Positions 51,601-62,592 of a stretch of DNA of 64,000 bases are shown here, one piece after another. The notes under the pieces were generated by a model. That model was not told the DNA's origin. It ran no database searches and saw only the letters and a program-made list of their open reading frames with translations. The stretch comes from Mycteria americana (Eukaryota; Chordata; Aves; Ciconiiformes; Ciconiidae): NCBI RefSeq assembly GCF_035582795.1, contig NC_134373.1, positions 13,414,001 to 13,478,000 of the forward strand. The letters run 5' to 3'. The translations under genes were made by a program, and so were the position numbers. How positions within the stretch are numbered: the first letter of the stretch is position 1; every line of letters starts with the position of its first letter.

Positions 51601-52560
51601 AAGATCAGATAGTGCTTGTGGTGTCCCTCTGTGCTGCTCCCAGCCTTTGGATAAAAGGACAACTCATGCCAGTGAAATAAGTCAGATGCGCTTTCTGAAC
51701 TGTTACTAGAGTGTGCCTTTTGGAAGGAATTTGTATGCCTTGTTCTATCGAAGGGTATGTTATAATTTTGAGTTTATAAAGGTAGATAGGTTGAAATCAA
51801 TGAATGATTGTTTCCATTGCAAAATTTTAACAAATTTCAGCTCTCCTAACTGTGTCTCTTCATAATGCTGACTTCACAATCTTCAGAGAGTCTGGTAGCT
51901 GTACTGATTGCTGATCATATATTTCCTGCTGCAAGGAAAATACTGGTGACCAGGAGGTCATACTGGGAACGTTACCATTGAAGGCAGAGTTTTATACTTC
52001 AAAGAGGATGAAAATGCCAGAAGTTAATTATTGCTTAAATTCTCTTGTAAATGGGGAAGGGTATTACATAAATAATTTCAAAGGAATGTTCAGCCTTTCA
52101 GTTCCATGTATTCACTGAGTACTGCTACTGAATTCGGTGCTGATAGTTGACTTTTTTTTAATTTAGGAAATAATCTTCCATGAAAGTGCATGTTAAAAAT
52201 AGGCTAGGGTAAGTCGGAGAGGGACTTCGGAGAAAGGAGGTAAGTCATGGAGGATCTGGTGACAACAGCAGGACAGTGGGATGGAGATATTTTTAAATGG
52301 GAAGATATAATTGATTCACCCTTCCCTCGCTATCTTTTAATTAGGATTTATGTATGGGAGCAAATGTACTGAGCTGTGCCGTATGCTAGAAAGTCCTGGC
52401 TGTGCTGCTTAGTGTGTCCCCTCAAAACAAAAACAAAACCTGGTTACTTTTGTGGCTTATTTACTAATTTTTCTCACAAGCACTGTAATAATTTCCTGAA
52501 CCTGGAACCGTGATAGGTGGAGTAGGGAATTGCTTCCTTATGATGCAGCTTATTACTTTG
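48611..52560. other. CASP10 3' UTR and CASP10-CASP18 intergenic region
   Basis: This is the 3' UTR of CASP10 followed by intergenic DNA. ATTAAA at 49579-49584 is one possible polyA signal. Open frames on both strands around 51124-51680 overlap each other and have no recognisable motif. A CTCF-like string CCAGTAGAGGCC (51079-51090) matches the core at 11 of 12 positions. Otherwise I see nothing supportable. Confidence 0.5.
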
Positions 52561-52575
52561 TTACACTTTTTGTAA

Positions 52576-52693
52576 GTCACGTGACAATATAGACCATCAT
52601 ACAAAAGGCAGTACTTTTCCTGGAACTTTAGAGACTATGGCTGTCTCACTTTTTTCGGAGTTGTTCCAGCAGTCCTCCAGCCTGTCTTCCCAT
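52576..52693 (+). promoter_or_regulatory. CLEAR-type E-box and candidate non-coding first exon of CASP18
   Basis: GTCACGTGAC at 52576-52585 is a perfect 10-bp palindrome equal to the CLEAR/M-box form bound by TFEB/TFE3/MITF and related to USF sites. About 110 bp further, CCCAT|GTAAGTG (donor at 52693/52694) could end a non-coding exon that would splice to the acceptor TGTTTAG at 54284, 19 nt before the CASP18 start codon. There is no CpG island here, unlike at the other two DED genes. The link to CASP18 is inference. Confidence 0.35.
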
Positions 52694-54303
52694 GTAAGTG
52701 TTGTAAAATTATTATTATTATAAAACAGTTTGCTTGTTGTAGCAGTTGTTTTTTTAGTTTAGTAAAGTGGGAGAAAAAGGCAGAAGCAATTAACCATTGT
52801 TTTATTGTGCTCCCTGTATTTACAGACAGGCTTAAATATAGTGTGTAGGTAGCACATCCGTTCTAATTGTAATAATTTTCTGGGTTTGAAACTTACAGTC
52901 TTTGAGATATAAAAATTAAAATTCCCTTTACCAGAAAGATTTACTTTTATAAGCACATGCCTTGTATCTTAAACAAAACGCACGATTTATGTGAGAAAGA
53001 AGATAACTTCGTAACTAGCTACCAAGAAAGTATTCTTCTCTTTCCTATGTGGATATAAAAATATACAGTCAGATCTGAGATCATTGAATCGTGAGGTTAA
53101 GCACATATGATTCATTCAGATACTAGTGGTTTTGTGGTGATATGGGCAGAATGGTATGGATTCTAGTCTGTTTAAAAGTTCAGTTTGAACGGGTTTAAAG
53201 AAAACAGTATTTGGGGGCAGAGCATGAATCGTATATGTTGTGTCACAACACGTTTTGCTGTTTTTTCAGGTTTTTTGATAGATAAAGGTTTAAGATCCAG
53301 TTGTATGTTCACTCTTGCTAACTAACAGAATGCTGACCAAGACCATGCCACAGAAAGCTGCTTTGTTGTAGAGTGGTCCTTGGAGGAGAGGGGAGTACAA
53401 TTGTCTGCTAATTTTTTTTTTTTATATTTACGGTAGTACTGATTCAGTTAGTCTGCTGGGCTACCTTGGAGTTATTAGCCCTGGTATTGAAACATTTGCA
53501 TTAGCAGTAACATTAAAATGGATTGACTAATATGCCGGTGGCATAGGAATAGGAAGTTTTGATTTGCTGTTGTCAACTTTTCTGTCTCCCAGTGAGTTCA
53601 ATGGGACAAGAGACCTCTACTGAATGCATTTCTATAGAGTTTCTCTTCAGAGATTCCTAGGTGTCTTAGATCTAAGGCAGAGAGAATAAAGTGCCAAATG
53701 GTTCTCTTACCGGACAGGCAGTGGAGGCAGGTCTTTTAAGTGTCAGGGTGAGATAGTTGGAAGGCTTGCAATTGGTATTTTCTAACTTTCTCTTGTGCTC
53801 AAAAGTTGGATCCATAAGCCAAGTTTAATATTTCTAAAGCTGATGGAGGAAGTGGTGGAGAAGGAAGGTGTTACTTGATGCTCAGTGAAACAGAACTAGT
53901 TTGGCAAGAAGTCTCCTGGCCTTGTTAAAAAAACCCAATCAAACAAAAAAACAAAAACAAAAAACCCCAACCAAAACAGCAGCAGCCTGCCCGGATTGTA
54001 CATCCCTACTTCCTGCTGTCTAGACACACCATAGGAAGCAAGAATGATCTGTGACTTTCTCTGTCAATTTCACTTAGTACGGTTTCTTTTATATTCCTTG
54101 TTAAGTCGAGAGAACCGAAAGAGCTAAGCATCAAAGCTGTGATAGTAAGACAGCCTCTCTCTACTGAAGTACGTGTGATTGCATGTGTTTATTTTGGGCT
54201 GTTCTATATGATGTGATACCTTTTATAATCATGTTGTTGCACTACTGTTACTGACAAATTAAATCAACCTCTGTTTGTGTTTAGATCCAAATCCTGATGT
54301 GAA

Positions 54304-57300
54304 ATGAGTACAGACTTCCGCAAACGCCTTTTTGACATTTCTGAAGCTTTGGTCACAGATGAACTGGAGGCTCTGAAGTTCCTCAGCCGGGAGCACATCC
54401 CCATGAGGAAGCTGGAAGCCATCCAGGAGCCCAAGGCCTTCTTCGAAGCACTGCAGGAGAAAGACATGATTGAGGGGGGGAACCTGTCCTTTCTGAAGGA
54501 GCTGCTCTACCGGATCAATCGGATCGACCTCCTGGCTGCCCACCTGGGCTCCAGCCGAGAGGAGATGGAGAGAGACCTTCAGATCCCAGGCAGGGCAAAG
54601 GTATCAGCCTACAGGTAAGCACAGAAGTAGTAAACATTTGCATGCAAAATGTACAACAGTTCTGTTCTGTACTGTCTTGTTTTCTGTCTGCACTGTTTTC
54701 TTACGAATACACAGCATAATTGTATTTATTACAGCATGACTACTTGCCATTGTGAGTTTTACATTTTGGAGTTCAAATGTGTAATTGTGATGTTTACTTC
54801 TCATAACTTTCTTAATCAGTCTTTCTCTATTCTTTATTGCCAGGCAACTACTATATGGAATTGCAGAGGACTTGACTCCAGAAGATGTCAAGAACGTGAA
54901 GTTCCTGCTCCAAAAACAAATACCAAAGAACAAGCTCCAGGATAATGCTGTATGCAAAGTGATCTTGATAAGTTTCTTGCAAGGCTAGTTCAGAGTCTGC
55001 TTGTTCTTGTAAGAAGGGAGGAAAGAGAAAGCTGTCTGCTCTCACTAAAATCTGTTGTTGAAAGAATCGTGATGTTAGCTGATAGCTGCTGTGTGAAAGA
55101 ATGGACCCTTTTTTTCTCATTTGTACCTTTTCTCTGCCTTTTTTTGCTCTCCTGTTCCTATTTTCCCTCCGCCACCTGTCTCGCTAACCTTTTCTTCTTG
55201 CAAAATCCATCATGCTCTTCCTTTCATCTTTGCTTGGCATTTTTAAGACATTTGTACCTATGCCATATCTAGGAAGAGTGATGTTTGCTGGAGAAAAAAC
55301 AATGTTCTAGAGACAAAATCAAGTTCTAATGTGAGTTCAACCACAAATTTTTGTGTGTCATTAGGTACATTTTCTTCTTTATTGTAATTTGGGGTAACAG
55401 CATTTTGTTAACTCTCCCACAAAAGTATTAAGAGGTTTGATGAGCTAGTTTAATACTTGTAAATAATGAACAGTGTTATAAAAATGCTTGGTATTATTAA
55501 GAAGCTTCCTTAAAAGTCCTATTTGTGTGTGGCACCTATAGGAAAATTAGCAGATTTACCTCCAACTTGGTGGACTGTTGAGCTTTAAAAAACAAAATTG
55601 GCCTTGAACACCTTTTCTGTAATAGAAAATGTAAAATAGCACAGCTAAATGACTTAACAGCACTTCATCTGAACACAGAGGCACAACAGGATGCCATGTT
55701 GTTATCCACATCAGTGCTTTGCACTGCTGAAACGAAGCAGGATAACTTAGCCATAAGCAATTTCTAATGATCCTTTCTTAACCTCAGTGATGTGTTTCTT
55801 CAGTTGCATTGCATCCTGACTCTTGCTTTAATGAGGTTTGGAGGAAAAAGAAATTGGTCTTTAGCTGGTCAGTCTCTGGGAATGAGGATGTTGTCTTCCA
55901 CTCTGTCCAGAAGTGCCTGATACTGCAGTTATTGAAGGTCACTCTATGAGTTTGGGTTATGTGTTTTTGTTTTACTAGTCAATGTTGAAGGTCTTACTGG
56001 AAATGGAAAGAAATGGGATAATTAAAGAAGATGACCTGGCAATGCTGAAAGATATATTAAAGGGATTTAGAGCTGATGTAAAGAAAAAAATTGATCTCTA
56101 TGAAGAAAAAAAAAAAGGTAAATTATTTAATCTGCTGTTTTAAGAGTAGAGCTGGGTTTTTTGTGATTTTTGTGGCTCCATCCTTGGCAGCTTAGGAGTA
56201 AGAGAGAGACCTTACAGTATCCTAGGGTAGGCAGAGCGGTTCTTGGTACCTGTGGTTTCTGAAGTTTTCTGCTACTTCATTATCCCATCATACGTTCTTG
56301 TATCTCTCCTTGAAATATGTTCTGTGCCTTGTAAATGGTCTGCTTCTCCCTCCTCTTTGCCTTAAATGCAATTTTTCTCTTCAGGAAACAGTGCAGTGCT
56401 GGTTTTGGACCAGGATAGCTTTTCGGTCACTGAAAGAGACTGGAAGTGACACAGTTGCCTTGGGGAAACTTGTATTGGGAGACTGTCAGCATTATTTTCT
56501 GTTAGCCAGGCTGTTTGCTCTTAGTCAAAGGAAAAGTCTCTGGAGACCAGGTACTTGGCTAAAGCGTAACCATTAGCTTTCTGTACCAGATGTGAAATTT
56601 CAAGGACTTCAGTATATCTGGGCTGTTGCAGCTGAGGTGGTGACTTGTGACCCTGCGATACAGGATGTGTCAACCAACAACAACTGAGACCTATTAAATT
56701 TTTCCCCAGAACCTCCTTTTGGATGACTCGGGATGTGTGTTTCCTTAGACACATCTATACAGCCCATGCAGTTCCCTGCAGATACTGACTAGTTTCCCCA
56801 ACATGTCTTTGTGCTGCTGACCTGTGCTTGTATATCTGAAAGAGCAGAAGAAATGGCCATGGGTGGCTAGTGTAAGCAAGCCCTGTGTCAGGGGAATGGC
56901 TTTTTAGTAGTATTGTTATTATTTTGTCCCCCTTGATAAGCAGAAAAAGTCTTATAGATCTTGTTGTTCTGACAATTAAATTCCATTTAAACACATCTGT
57001 GTAACTTGTAAAAGGGGTACTATGATTTATTTCCTTGGGTAGAGTCATGGGTTTGACAACTTCTTCACTTATTTCAGGCAGTTGTATTCAAAGAAGTGTT
57101 TTGTTGCTTTGAGGAGATCTTCCATTATGCTGGTATTCTGCATCCTTGGTGTGTCCACCCAAACAGTAAAGTTCTCTGGAGAAGAGACAATGGCCTCAGA
57201 AATAAACGAACTAACTGTATTGTACCACTGTATAAAAATGGGCCTCCTCTTTCACTTATGTATCCCATAGTGGAGATGCTAGTGAATGGCTTGCCTGGGG

Positions 57301-60300
57301 TGACTACTCACATTCAGCCTTTTATTATCTGGATCTTGCTACCAGTATAAGAGCAGAGAAGAAATGGAGCACAGCCCTGCATAGCTTCAATAACCAGCAG
57401 TCTGTGAAACTGGAACCCTGCTTGGCCCAGCTCTACAAAATGATGGTGTCTCAGTGATGTGGAAACCACCCTCCATCCCACTCCTTGCACTGGTTTTTTG
57501 AGTCTTGAAATATGCACAGTGGAAGATTTATCCTTTTAGTCCTAAAATGTTCTGTTTATCTTCTCCCTCTTAGAAAATGATTCTAAGGAAAAACTCCACT
57601 ATCCAGTCTCTGTGTCTGTGCATCAAGCAGGACAAGGAGCAGAGGGGAAGACACCACACCGGGTGAGAAATACCTCAAGATTACCTTTAAAGTATTTATC
57701 CAAGTCCTGGGAGGGGGAGCATAAATTCTTAAGACTAAGCAGGTGGAAGAGCTGAAAGGGAGGGGTTCTGGCTTTATATGTAGGCCTTGGAACAATTCCT
57801 ATTTTCAAAACAAGACCAAGCCTTGTTTCTTTGGGAGGACCTGGCTGTCAGCAACCTTTTAGGCAAGAAATGAAGGAGTAGCTGTTGTGCGAAGAAAACC
57901 AATCTTAATGATAATGGAGACTGGGACATTAAAGTCCTGGCCGGGATACTCCTGGACAGATGGGAAGGGAACAACAGAATCTGCTACCTCACTAGAAACC
58001 CACAAGTACTCTCAGAGGGAATGGTAGGGTGCAGGAACTTTTTCCTCTGCACATGCAAATTTGTGTTTCTGGATACTCACTTTCTCCCATGCCAAAATCA
58101 TACCGTAACCACAGAGGGAGAGGGGGAGGGATTCAGGGAGACAAGGCAGATTCCTCTGTAGCTGGCTTGTATTCTTAGGCTTTTCCTTTCTTGTATCTTG
58201 GCCCTCATGATTTTTTTGTGCTTGGACATGTAGGACCAACAACCTGTGTATAGCATATTTCTCTTTTGGATGCTTGGCACTGCTTTCTTATCTGCTTTCT
58301 TTGTTCCTACAGCTTGTGGAATCATATAAGATGAAAAATAACCCCCATGGTTACTGTGTCATTCTTAACAACTACATTTTTAAAAATCCGTTTGAAGCCA
58401 GAAAAGGAACAGTGAAAGATGGAGGTAAGTACTTTTTAAATCCAATTACTGGTTTGTTTTTTTCTCTGATAATTCTCTGAAGGAATTATCTAATCTTTCG
58501 TGTGAAGAAGAATCATATCCACTGAGCTCCTTTGCCTTCAGAGTAACTGGAATGACAGTCACTGTAGAAATTGGAAATACGCCACTTCCAACAGTATAGC
58601 TGATGGCTTAAAGAAGGAACTGCTTTCTGTTCTAGGTAAAAAGCATCGTCTTAATTGGTCATATGTACCAAATAGTGAAGGAGAGATTACTATTCCACCT
58701 TTTCACTTTTTGATTATTTTTAATTCTTAGCTATCATGGAGTAATATTTTTAAGTCCTTAAATTCTATTTAATGCTCAAATAACTGCTTCTGCTTTAAAA
58801 TTTTCCTTAAAGCCTGTCTTCCTGCAAGAGTCACATTTAAGATAAACAAGAGTTTATCTTAAAAAAGTAAAATCTATTTCATGAAAGCACACATCACTAA
58901 TATTTTAACTCCCCTCAGCCTGTCTACAGGCTGCTTGCTTCCCAGCTACTTTCTCACTGCCCACACAACAATTAAGTCAACATTTGCTGAGAAATCTGCA
59001 TAGCATTTGTTAGCAGGTTACCCTGCCTTCCTTCTTGCTGCATTGATCATTCTCACAGAATGAGGGACCTACTTCATTTAAGAGTGGTAGAATTTGTCAT
59101 TCTAAAGAGGTACCTCTTTAACTTGCTAAGTGTTGTTCTCACGCATCTGAGATTACTATGCAATGCACAGTTAAAGCTTGCTTTAATACAGTAAGCTTCA
59201 CAAATTTGTACCAATTAATCAGATAATCTGAAACCTGTTTTTGTTTTAGATGTTTTTGTTTTTGTGTGATGCTTAACCCAGTTGTGTTTAAAAAAAATAA
59301 AATTAGGCATTTGGTTTTTTCTAATTAGATTTGGCAGGCTAAGAGTCAGTCAGGTGAGACTGACTTATTGGTGGGATCTGAACACTTCTGCTAGTATCTG
59401 TTCTACCACACAGACACTGATGTTTCAACATCTTCCTTGTCACTGTTTATGTTTAATAAGTGCCTTCTGACTTTTTTCCCCAGAGGCTGTGAAGAGGGTC
59501 TTTAAGTGGCTTCAGTTTGAGACAGTGGAGCACATGGATCTAGAAGCAAAGCAAATGTATGCGAAAGTTAAAGAATACAGCAAAAAAGATCATAGTAACA
59601 TGGACTGTTTTGTTTGCTTCATTTTTTCCCATGGTGAAAAAGACAAAATAAAAGGCATTGATCATGAGTTTGTAAATATTAAAGACTTACTCTCCTGCTT
59701 CAGTGGATCTAATTGTCCTTCTCTTGCTGGCAAACCCAAGCTGTTTTTCATCCAGGCTTGCCAAGGCTCTGTAGGTCATCCAGCTGTCACAGTAAAAGAA
59801 GACTTTGCTGGCCATCTTGAGAAGGATGCTACCCCTCTGACTTCCATTCCTGATCAGGCTGATATTCTGGTTGGCATGGCTACAGTGGAAGACTATGAGT
59901 GCTACCGCTGTGCAGAGACTGGCAGTGTTTACGTTCAATGCCTCTGTGACAAGATGGAGTTGCTTTGCCCACTGTAAGTACTATTTTTAATCCATGTACA
60001 TTTGGGGTATTGCAGACATACATACTTAAGCATGCTGTGCTGATACATCAGAGTTTTGCGTTTGTGCTATATGCTTTTCATCTGCAGGACAGTGCAGAAC
60101 AGTAATTTTGGCCATTGTCAGTCTTCTACAGGTGAACCAAAGTACAAGTGACTTCCCCTAGTTTGCCTGTGACAGAACCAGGGTTGTAATACTGGAAAAT
60201 TACATACAAACAAGTGTGTGTATGTCTGTGCATGTTTTTTAACATTTTTTGACTGATAAATGATTTTTCTTCCAGTGACACCTGATGAGAGGCAAATTTG

Positions 60301-60865
60301 TTGAGTGATTCTTTAGTCATAATTTTCATTGTTGCCTCCCTCCCATCCCCATCATAAACTTGATTTAGAAAATAGAATTTCTCTTCAGACATCACTTTCT
60401 TATGGTGTCCAGAAGAGGGCTTGGAGAATGCATAGGTTTGGTTCTGTTTCATCTTAGTGCACTCTTCTATAACCAAAGTAGGGGACTGTGTTTGGTGGTA
60501 AAGCAATGCTACACGGAGGTTGCTTTTATTCCCCTAAACACACTGAATTCTGTGGTTACACAATGGAATGTGCAATTTCAGTGACAGGCAGGGTGAGGGG
60601 AAGATACTAGCCTTCCCTGAGATACTACTTTATTGGAGCAAACATAGATCAGCTTCTTGGCCTAGCTGCAAGTACCATGTATTTCAGTGTAACTTTTCTT
60701 CATCTTTGTTCAAGCCACAAGGATCTCATAACCATCCTGACAGAAGTGAACAAGGAGGTGGGAGGAAGAGTATTAAATGGATGGAAGCAGATGCCAAAGA
60801 TAACATCAACTCTACGGAAACAATTGATCTTCCAAATTCCACAATGTCCGTCAACTGAGAAGTAG
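54304..60865 (+). CDS. CASP18: Caspase-8-like DED initiator caspase, probably caspase-18
   Basis: Eight coding exons: 54304-54614, 54844-54949, 55979-56117, 57574-57662, 58313-58424, 59484-59973, 60715-60865, preceded by a 5' UTR part from 54285; the seven coding blocks listed are in phase and give 465 aa. DED1 closely resembles caspase-8 (NLSFLKELLYRINRIDLL, EEMERDLQIPGRAKVSAYR). DED2 is about residues 105-185, with a short linker and p20 from about YKMKNNPHGYCVILNN. Catalytic His302 (FSHGE) and Cys345 (QACQG) are present. The likely inter-subunit cut is LEKD|A at Asp367. The oxyanion-side Arg394 is kept, but caspase-8 S4 residues Asn414 and Trp420 correspond to Cys395 and Val401. The catalytic domain is too diverged for a plain caspase-8 orthologue. 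Caspase-18 is a DED caspase of birds, marsupials and monotremes lost in placental mammals, known from this cluster. CASP8 remains the alternative; a further caspase downstream of the window would settle it. Confidence 0.85.
56106..56116 (+). repeat. (A)11 run in CASP18 coding exon 3, at the splice donor
   Basis: Eleven consecutive A residues encode Lys-Lys-Lys and part of the adjoining codon, one base before the donor G|GTAAAT at 56117/56118. It is the longest homopolymer inside any coding exon in the window. Confidence 0.85.
58116..58138 (+). repeat. G-quadruplex-type tract in CASP18 intron
   Basis: Four runs of at least three G (16-18, 22-26, 28-30 and 36-38 within 581xx) are separated by 1-5 nt, in a locally purine-rich stretch on the sense strand. 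Confidence 0.45.
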
Positions 60866-61004
60866 AAAAATAAGAATACACTCAGTTAGGAATCACATCT
60901 GGTATGGGCTTCCACAGGGAAGAGAATTTGCAAGAGAAGTTATCTGGATCTGTGTAGTTAGCCCCAGTCCTTCAAGGGGCCATGGGACCTAAATTTTCCA
61001 ATTA

Positions 61005-62592
61005 TGTCCTGGTTTTGGCTGGGATAGAGTTAATTTTCTTCCTAGTAGCTGGTATAGTGCTGTGTGTTGGATTTTAGTATGAGAATGATATTGATAACAT
61101 TCTGATGTTTTGGCTGGTGCTAAGTGGTGTTTACACTGGTCAAGGACTTTCCAGCTTCCCCTGCTCTGCCAGGTGCACAAGAACTGGGAGGGGGCACAGC
61201 CAGGACAGCTGACCCAAACTGGCCAAAGGGCTATTCCATACCATATGGCACCATGCTCAGCATAGAAACTGGGGGAGCTGGCCGGGGGGCAGCAATCCCC
61301 AGGGGGTCACTCTCCTGTTGTTTTCCTTCTCATTACAATTTTTTCTTATTATTTTGTTGCAATTATTAAACTGTTCTTATCTCAACCCACAAGTTTTCTT
61401 ACTTTTGCTCTTCCGATTCTCTCCCCCATCCCACTTGGCGGGGAGGGTGAGTGAGCGGCTGTGTGGTACTTAATTACTGACTGGGGCTAAACCACAACAG
61501 TCCTTTTTGGCGCCTAACGTGGGGCCTGAAAGGTTTGAGATAATAACAGATTAACCAGAACGTATTAAGGAATTTAGATTTGTTTGTAGTTGCGGGCCAC
61601 GATATTGATTCATCTGTTCTCAATATTGGTTTACCTGATCTGCACAATGCTCATTTTTTTGCTGTACATGTTAAAGATCGGTGTTGGTTTTTGCAGTTTG
61701 CTGTGCTCTGCTATGATTAGTGATGTTTTGCCTGCGAGATTTGTTATTAAACCAGTGACCTTGGGTTTATTTTGGTATCTAAGTGCTGTACTGAAACCAT
61801 TACTATATGTCGGGTACCACCTTATGGAGACAATTAGCAATTATACTACTTCCTCTGAGAGGTTTTTTATGGAGGAAATACAAAATGGCACCTTCGCTAC
61901 TTTCTTCTACAATATTTCCTCCTTTGTTACAATAACTTTTCAGTATCTTGAACATCCTTGGGTAGTTAAGATACATCTATTGGTATTGCTGGTGAATATT
62001 GTTTCAATTTTGTTTAAGATTAGTAAACAATTTAAGAATATCATCCAGAGATCTGCCCCAAGGCCGGATAGTTATGAGTGGCAGGGTGTGTGGGATAGCA
62101 TGGGCAAATACCTAGGACGGTGGCCACCTTCAATGTTTTGGAACTTCACCCCTGAACAAGTGCAGAATCCTGAAAAATTAGTAGAGTAATTGGAAAAAGT
62201 ATGTTGTCACCCTGACAGTTCTAAGGAGATATGAATCACTGCAATGTGCTGAGGCCTGGCCCATGCCTACCGAGCCCTGTTCAACACTATTCAGAACCCT
62301 CAAGGATCTGGTGACAAAACGACAGGCACTGTGGCTACTCTGGGCCCCCCTGCGACAGGCACTGCAGCTACCCCGGACCCCTCTGCGACAGGCACTGTGG
62401 CTATTCCAGCCCCCTCTGCAACAGGCACTGTGGTCACTCCAGCCCTTCTGCGACAGATAATGCGGTTCAACCAGGGAGCCAACCCATATCAGTATCAGTT
62501 GCCCCTGAAGAAATCCTGGAAGTGAAAGTCGGCTTGTTTAGAAAGGAAAGATGAAAGAGCAGTGCCATCACAAGGAGAGGAAGAGGAAGAAC
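61005..62592 (+). mobile_element. Endogenous retrovirus (betaretrovirus-like/ERVK-type), 5' part only
   Basis: A fossil element. The 5' LTR is 61005-61499 (TG...CA), of the same family as the solo LTR at 39262. Eight bases on, an 18-nt primer-binding site (61508-61525) resembles the tRNA-Lys1,2 type, which points to a class II (ERVK-like) element. The internal part contains a leader-side open stretch with several hydrophobic segments and, further on, a gag-side Pro/Thr-rich tandem repeat. The element is incomplete in the window: a CR1 LINE interrupts it near 62592, and no pol, env or 3' LTR is visible. It looks broken. Without its partner LTR no age can be estimated, beyond its being older than the CR1 insertion. 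Confidence 0.85.
62321..62456 (+). repeat. About four tandem ~33-nt units inside the retroviral internal region
   Basis: Units beginning GACAGGCACTG recur about every 33 nt, starting at 62321, 62354, 62387 and 62420. A fifth partial start follows. They would specify an Ala/Thr/Pro-rich repeat of about 11 residues. Confidence 0.85.

Noticed and set aside
51124-51680. Overlapping 150-codon (minus) and 98-codon (plus) open frames
   Set aside because: They overlap on opposite strands, have no recognisable motif or splice support, and lie in purine-skewed intergenic DNA.
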